Assembly: GCA_000697475.1 (NCBI GenBank)
Contig: JNEU01001146.1
Span: 1-43,128, forward strand
Length of the DNA: 43,128 nt
Origin: Lichtheimia corymbifera B2541
Taxonomy: Eukaryota > Mucoromycota > Mucoromycetes > Mucorales > Lichtheimiaceae
Direction of reading: 5' to 3'
In this document: piece by piece, positions 39,801 to 43,128 of the stretch
How the letters are laid out: each line of letters starts with the position of its first letter
Numbering within the stretch: position 1 is the stretch's first letter
Notes under the pieces: model-generated
Database searches by the model: none
Seen by the model: the letters and a program-made list of their open reading frames with translations, nothing else
Told to the model about the DNA's origin: nothing
Translations under genes and position numbers: made by a program

Positions 39801-39924
39801 ATGAAGATGATCGGTAAGCAAGTTTTTTACATGCCATTGTTTCTCTTGGTCTGACCATTGGTCTTTAGGTAATGTCGAGATTCCCCAAAAGGCCTTTTAC
39901 GATTTCCTGGATAAGAAATCTTGA
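36838..39924 (+). CDS. GUF1: Mitochondrial translation GTPase Guf1 (LepA/EF4), 21 exons
   Basis: LepA/EF4-type GTPase that promotes faithful mitochondrial translation under stress. Exons: 36838-36939, 37013-37103, 37158-37185, 37242-37344, 37403-37465, 37527-37685, 37745-37828, 37886-37950, 37999-38111, 38167-38216, 38269-38309, 38366-38605, 38665-38743, 38802-38850, 38905-39032, 39089-39121, 39180-39359, 39416-39591, 39648-39684, 39738-39813, 39869-39924; 650 residues. An Arg-rich mitochondrial presequence (1-34) fills exon 1. G1 is AHIDHGKST (62-70), followed by the [13 protein letters not shown] segment, DTPGHVDF and NKVD. LepA-specific parts are the [11 protein letters not shown] loop, the [12 protein letters not shown] segment, [16 protein letters not shown], and the C-terminal domain [11 protein letters not shown]...[24 protein letters not shown]. 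Exon 3 (28 nt) encodes the P-loop core, and the intron after it (37186-37241) starts with GC. All joins are in phase. Confidence 0.95.
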
Positions 39925-41117
39925 TGAATGAGCACGGCAACTCCATTATCATTGTACACAGCATTCTCACCATTCCCTGACACCGCAAAGCAATAACGCC
40001 ATAGAACTACCATTGTACACATTATATATAGACTCAACAAATGATAAACAAAGAGTGTGCTGGGTACAATTATTCCACAACAATACTGCATTCCTGCTCC
40101 ATTGTCATTGTCTTGTATCATCAAACAGCTACAATGTACATTTTTATCCCTACACACATGGTGTGCGATGATTCATTCTTATTGTCTTTTGCTTTTCATG
40201 CCACTCCTTCAATTGCCACTGCTGCTGTTCCCAGACTGCTTTGCTCTCCCACGCCCACTCATTTTCTTTTTGCTTCATTCAAAGTATGTGGTATGAGCAT
40301 GAGTATACGCGATTGAGTGGTTGCCATTTCACTTTCCATGCTGCAATGCTAGCCATGCCTCCTTTCCTCGCTCCCAATTCCACACAGTTAATAAAAGTTA
40401 CTGCTATTGATAGGGTAACGAGTGTCAGTCAAAAGACAGAGTGAATAAAAGCAGCGTTGATTCCCCATTATTTCCTACCAAGCTGAATCAAATGCCGGCA
40501 CTACTGGGTTTGAATAACACCTCTTTATGTATCCCACTACTCATTTATTGAATTGCTCTTCATGCACCCTCCCAAATATGCTTCTGATACTATTACTGAA
40601 TTCTACATTGATTTCTTGATACCAAACACATATAGCTTTTATCCACTTTTTTGTTCTCTTTTTAAGGAAATTTTGATATTTATATAGCTCTGGCGTGTTT
40701 AAATTATATGACACGTGCGGTGCGAGAGAACGATCAAGAATATCCGGGGAGGTAAGTGATGTGTGTAGGGTAGATAAAATAAGAAAGACTCCACTGGCAA
40801 ATAGAAATACAATGGGATATAACCAAATATAAAATAAACAATGAACACTGTAGACTGAAAGATCAACCTGCAATGAACAATCGAAAGGATAATCAAAGAG
40901 AGAGAGTAAAAGGGAACAATGGAAGAGAGATACGAATAATCTAAAGGATAAAAGGGATCTCGTTCGCACAATAGTCAGCGACCAGCAATAGGAAACAATC
41001 CAAGTCTTTCAATTCACTCCAAAAAGCTTGTTCTTCTTTATTCTATCATTGAGCTATTTTATATTCACTTGACAAATACTATGATGACAATGATAATGAT
41101 GATAATGATAACAGCGA

Positions 41118-41168
41118 TGTGTGTGTGTGTGTGCGTGTGCTTGTGTGTGCGTGTGCGTGTGCGTGTAT
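41118..41168. repeat. (TG/CG)n microsatellite
   Basis: An imperfect TG repeat with CG interruptions, about 50 bp, giving alternating purine-pyrimidine DNA. Confidence 0.85.
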
Positions 41169-41657
41169 CTTAGTGTATCTGAATTTACATATAGTGCGTC
41201 TGAAACATAATATGTGGTCATGGTGCATTCGGGTACAACAGGGAGAGTGATAAAGATGATAAGACGTCGTAAGAGAGTCGTTGCCAATGACGAATGTGTT
41301 CACAGTGCAATCGCGGTGCTGTCGTACTGTGCCAATGTAAGGGTGTGAATGAATAACATAACAAGTAAAGTGGAATGAGCTGAAATAAAAGTCGTAAAGT
41401 CAGAGAGGAAGCTAAGAAATGACAAAAGTGATGAGTAAAGAGAAAAGCCACGAAAAGAAAGTGCAAACAGGGAACTGGGAAAGAGGGAAGCAATAAATAA
41501 AAATGACGTGTGCGAAAATGTGGTGCATGAGACGGGGCGTCGGGGAATCCAAAAAGGGAAAAGCAAAGGAGTGTGTGGGGAACATCAAGAATCGCCAGAG
41601 GACATCACGTGTAAGCCTTCAAGAACGAGTTTGACGTCATTATTTTTACTAAAGAAA

Positions 41658-41724
41658 GTAGTAGTTTGGTATATCATTACGTTTCAGGCTTGTCACCTCT
41701 CCCGCCGTAAAGCCAAACTACTAC
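41658..41724. repeat. 12-bp perfect inverted repeat
   Basis: GTAGTAGTTTGG (41658-41669) is the exact reverse complement of CCAAACTACTAC (41713-41724), 43 nt apart, just downstream of the integrase stop. It could form a hairpin in the element's 3' end. Confidence 0.7.
41696..41706 (-). other. Polypurine-tract-like element next to TG
   Basis: On the minus strand GGCGGGAGAGG is followed directly by TGACAAG, 28 nt after the integrase stop. LTR retrotransposons carry such a purine tract just before a 3' LTR that begins with TG. This would set the LTR edge at 41695, running to lower coordinates. No second LTR copy is in the window, so this is inference. Confidence 0.35.
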
Positions 41725-41734
41725 GGAAAAAGGG

Positions 41735-43057
41735 TTACTCCATCCTTGAACGTGATATCCAAGCTTGAAATTTCTGTGCAGCCCGCTGTACTTGAACATC
41801 GGGTACCATGTTCTTGCGTTGATAATATGGTACTAGCATGTCTCCATGCACTGCGCCATCCAATTTACGTGATGATGGTCCTGCCAAATGGTAGGTACCA
41901 AGACTATTGACCTTCGTCACAACCAGGGGACCGATCCATCTATCGCTAAACTTGCCGACGGGTGCCTTGTCGCGCATTAACACCTGTTCTCCAACCCGAA
42001 ATCGTTTACGAGGAGCCACCAGCTGATCATATCGCCTCTTGTCACGTGCTTGTCTTTCCTTAACTCGCATGCGTGCTTGTTCACGGCTGGTATCGGAAAG
42101 ATGTTTGATGACTTGTGTGCGCTGAGCAATTTCCACCTCAATCTCGCCTTCAACATAATCGATTCTGGGGGCGGGCCATGTAGCCGGGGTATGTAATTCA
42201 TATCCAAATAACAACATGGATGGTGAAAATCTTGTTGACTCGTTTGGCATTGTACGAATAGCCAATAATGCCATATCCACGTATTCATCCCATCGGTCAG
42301 TTTTGTCATCGTCCCGTGCAATTTTGGCAATGGTCTGCGTTAAAGTCTGATTCAATCGCTCACAAAGGCCGTTACTTTGAGGTCGGTAAGCGGTCGTGGT
42401 GATATGTCTGCAGCCCATGTCACGTAAAAATTCTCGAACAAATTCAGATGTAAAGTTGGATCCTCGATCCGTCAAAATATAGGAAGGCACACCATACATC
42501 TTAACCACTTGATTGAATAAGAAATCAGCTGTCGTTTCTTCATTGATGTTGGGTACTGCAGCTGCCACTGGCCACCGAGTCAAGTAATCGATCGCCACCA
42601 AAAGATAACGGTTACCATGCCTTGTTGGTTCTAAGGTGGGACCCACAGCGTCACAACCGATCATGAAAAATGGGCGAGTAGGGGGATTTGCTTGAGCATA
42701 ACGCCTTCGAGGGACTCGTTGTCTAAACTGACAGGTCTGGCATCCTTTGACGAATTCCTTAACATATTTTGACAAGCCAGGGCTCCAGAAGTTTTCACGT
42801 ATACGTTGCCAAGTTCTTATCTCGCCAAAATGACCTTCATTATGTACTTGCTTCACAACTTCCTCAATATTTCCTTCATGGAGAACCTCAGGGCCAAAGA
42901 ATGTTGGATCATCAGTTTTACGATATAACTTTCCACGGTAGGCTTCAAGACGTTGTGCTTGGTAACGTAGCTTGCGTTTAGTGGATTCATCGGCACCATT
43001 AGGATAACGTCCCTCAGTGATATAATAATACAAAGCCAGATAGTAAGGGTACTCCAT
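41735..43057 (-). CDS. Gypsy-type integrase, apparently intact
   Basis: Integrase joins the element's cDNA ends to host DNA. From the first Met it is 440 residues. Seen in order: an H2C2 zinc finger (H72-x3-H76 ... C106-x2-C109), the catalytic core with D136, D197 (in ILTDRGSNFTS) and E233 (in PQSNGLCERLNQTL), 35 residues between D197 and E233 as the DD(35)E rule requires, and a C-terminal GPY/F-type domain (GEQVLMRDKAPVGKFSDRWIGPLVV). There are no frameshifts or stops, which suggests a young or still selected copy. The Met may be internal to a polyprotein, since the frame is open upstream through SAVSYYYLNRAIHRLVFKPS. A domesticated stand-alone integrase gene is possible only if no reverse transcriptase lies further up. 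Confidence 0.92.
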   Translation of the reverse strand: MEYPYYLALYYYITEGRYPNGADESTKRKLRYQAQRLEAYRGKLYRKTDDPTFFGPEVLHEGNIEEVVKQVHNEGHFGEIRTWQRIRENFWSPGLSKYVKEFVKGCQTCQFRQRVPRRRYAQANPPTRPFFMIGCDAVGPTLEPTRHGNRYLLVAIDYLTRWPVAAAVPNINEETTADFLFNQVVKMYGVPSYILTDRGSNFTSEFVREFLRDMGCRHITTTAYRPQSNGLCERLNQTLTQTIAKIARDDDKTDRWDEYVDMALLAIRTMPNESTRFSPSMLLFGYELHTPATWPAPRIDYVEGEIEVEIAQRTQVIKHLSDTSREQARMRVKERQARDKRRYDQLVAPRKRFRVGEQVLMRDKAPVGKFSDRWIGPLVVTKVNSLGTYHLAGPSSRKLDGAVHGDMLVPYYQRKNMVPDVQVQRAAQKFQAWISRSRME

Positions 43058-43128
43058 TATGGGATAAGATGGTTTGAAAACAAGGCGATGAATCGCCCTA
43101 TTTAAATAGTAGTATGATACGGCTGAAA
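41735..43128 (-). mobile_element. Ty3/gypsy retrotransposon, 3' part of pol
   Basis: Only the integrase end of the element is inside the window. The reading frame is open past the first Met at 43057 to the window edge with no stop, so the upstream protease, reverse transcriptase and RNase H may continue beyond 43128. A possible polypurine tract and LTR start lie just after the stop. Confidence 0.8.

Larger units (their letters stand above)
39925..41734. other. Intergenic region between GUF1 and integrase, 1.8 kb
   Basis: AT-rich, with a (TG)n tract (41118-41168), a CRE-type palindrome TGACGTCA (41632-41639) and a 12-bp inverted repeat (41658-41724). Long minus-strand T-rich frames (e.g. 40541-40969) have low-complexity composition and no family motif. 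Part of this region may be the long terminal repeat of the gypsy element. Confidence 0.5.

Noticed and set aside
40541..40969. 142-codon minus-strand ORF rich in Leu/Phe/Ser
   Set aside because: It is the complement of a purine-rich low-complexity stretch (AGAGAGAG, AATAAAA). The apparent hydrophobic segments follow from base composition.
43040..43128. Stand-alone promoter for the integrase (CTATTTAAATAG near the window edge)
   Set aside because: The reading frame is open through it to the edge, so it may be coding sequence of a longer pol gene. The element alone does not prove domestication.

Overview
The window is nuclear DNA from a filamentous fungus, most likely an early-diverging Mucoromycota (Mucorales-like) species. 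Genes are dense and on both strands. Nearly every gene is split by short introns (mostly 48-84 nt, GT..AG with TAG/CAG acceptors), including two long housekeeping genes of 21 exons each, and intergenic DNA is AT-rich with microsatellites. I rebuilt exon structures by hand from splice signals, reading phase and family motifs. The genus cannot be fixed from sequence alone.

Layout. 0-5.3 kb: an AAAP-family amino acid transporter (+), a Ser-rich single-pass cell-surface protein with a Kre9/KNH-like ectodomain (-), then 2.4 kb without a convincing gene. 5.3-10.8 kb: an 86-residue Cys/His protein (+), a DUF1308/UPF0415 protein (-), and a secreted EXORDIUM/PHI-1-like protein (-). 10.8-18.3 kb: a single-pass membrane protein with a LEA2-like exterior domain (+), a tandem CCCH zinc-finger protein (+), a DGK1-type CTP-dependent diacylglycerol kinase (-), and an unrecognised small spliced ORF (-). 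18.7-28 kb: EFL1, the ribosome-maturation GTPase (+); a second AAAP transporter (-); and the mismatch-repair/meiotic endonuclease subunit MLH3 (+), which is divergent from that transporter across a 294-bp promoter region. 28.4-36.1 kb: RPO31, the largest subunit of RNA polymerase III (+), convergent with a myo-inositol oxygenase (-), then an EI24-domain ER membrane protein (-). 36.8-40 kb: GUF1, the mitochondrial LepA/EF4 GTPase (+). 41.7-43.1 kb: the integrase part of a Ty3/gypsy pol gene (-), whose frame stays open to the window edge.

The genes are not an operon or an obvious cluster. Themes are core translation and transcription (EFL1, GUF1, RPO31), membrane and lipid biology (two AAAP transporters, DGK1, EI24), cell wall or secreted proteins (Kre9-like, EXO-like), and meiosis or repair (MLH3). 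The most notable items are the fungal EXORDIUM-like gene, a 28-nt GUF1 exon that carries the P-loop and is followed by a GC-AG intron, a second GC-AG intron in DGK1, microexons in MLH3 and RPO31, stop-free in-frame introns in the oxygenase and the first transporter, the small C2HC-type gene, and the unplaced spliced ORF at 17.8-18.3 kb. I found no CRISPR array, rRNA, convincing tRNA or defence system.
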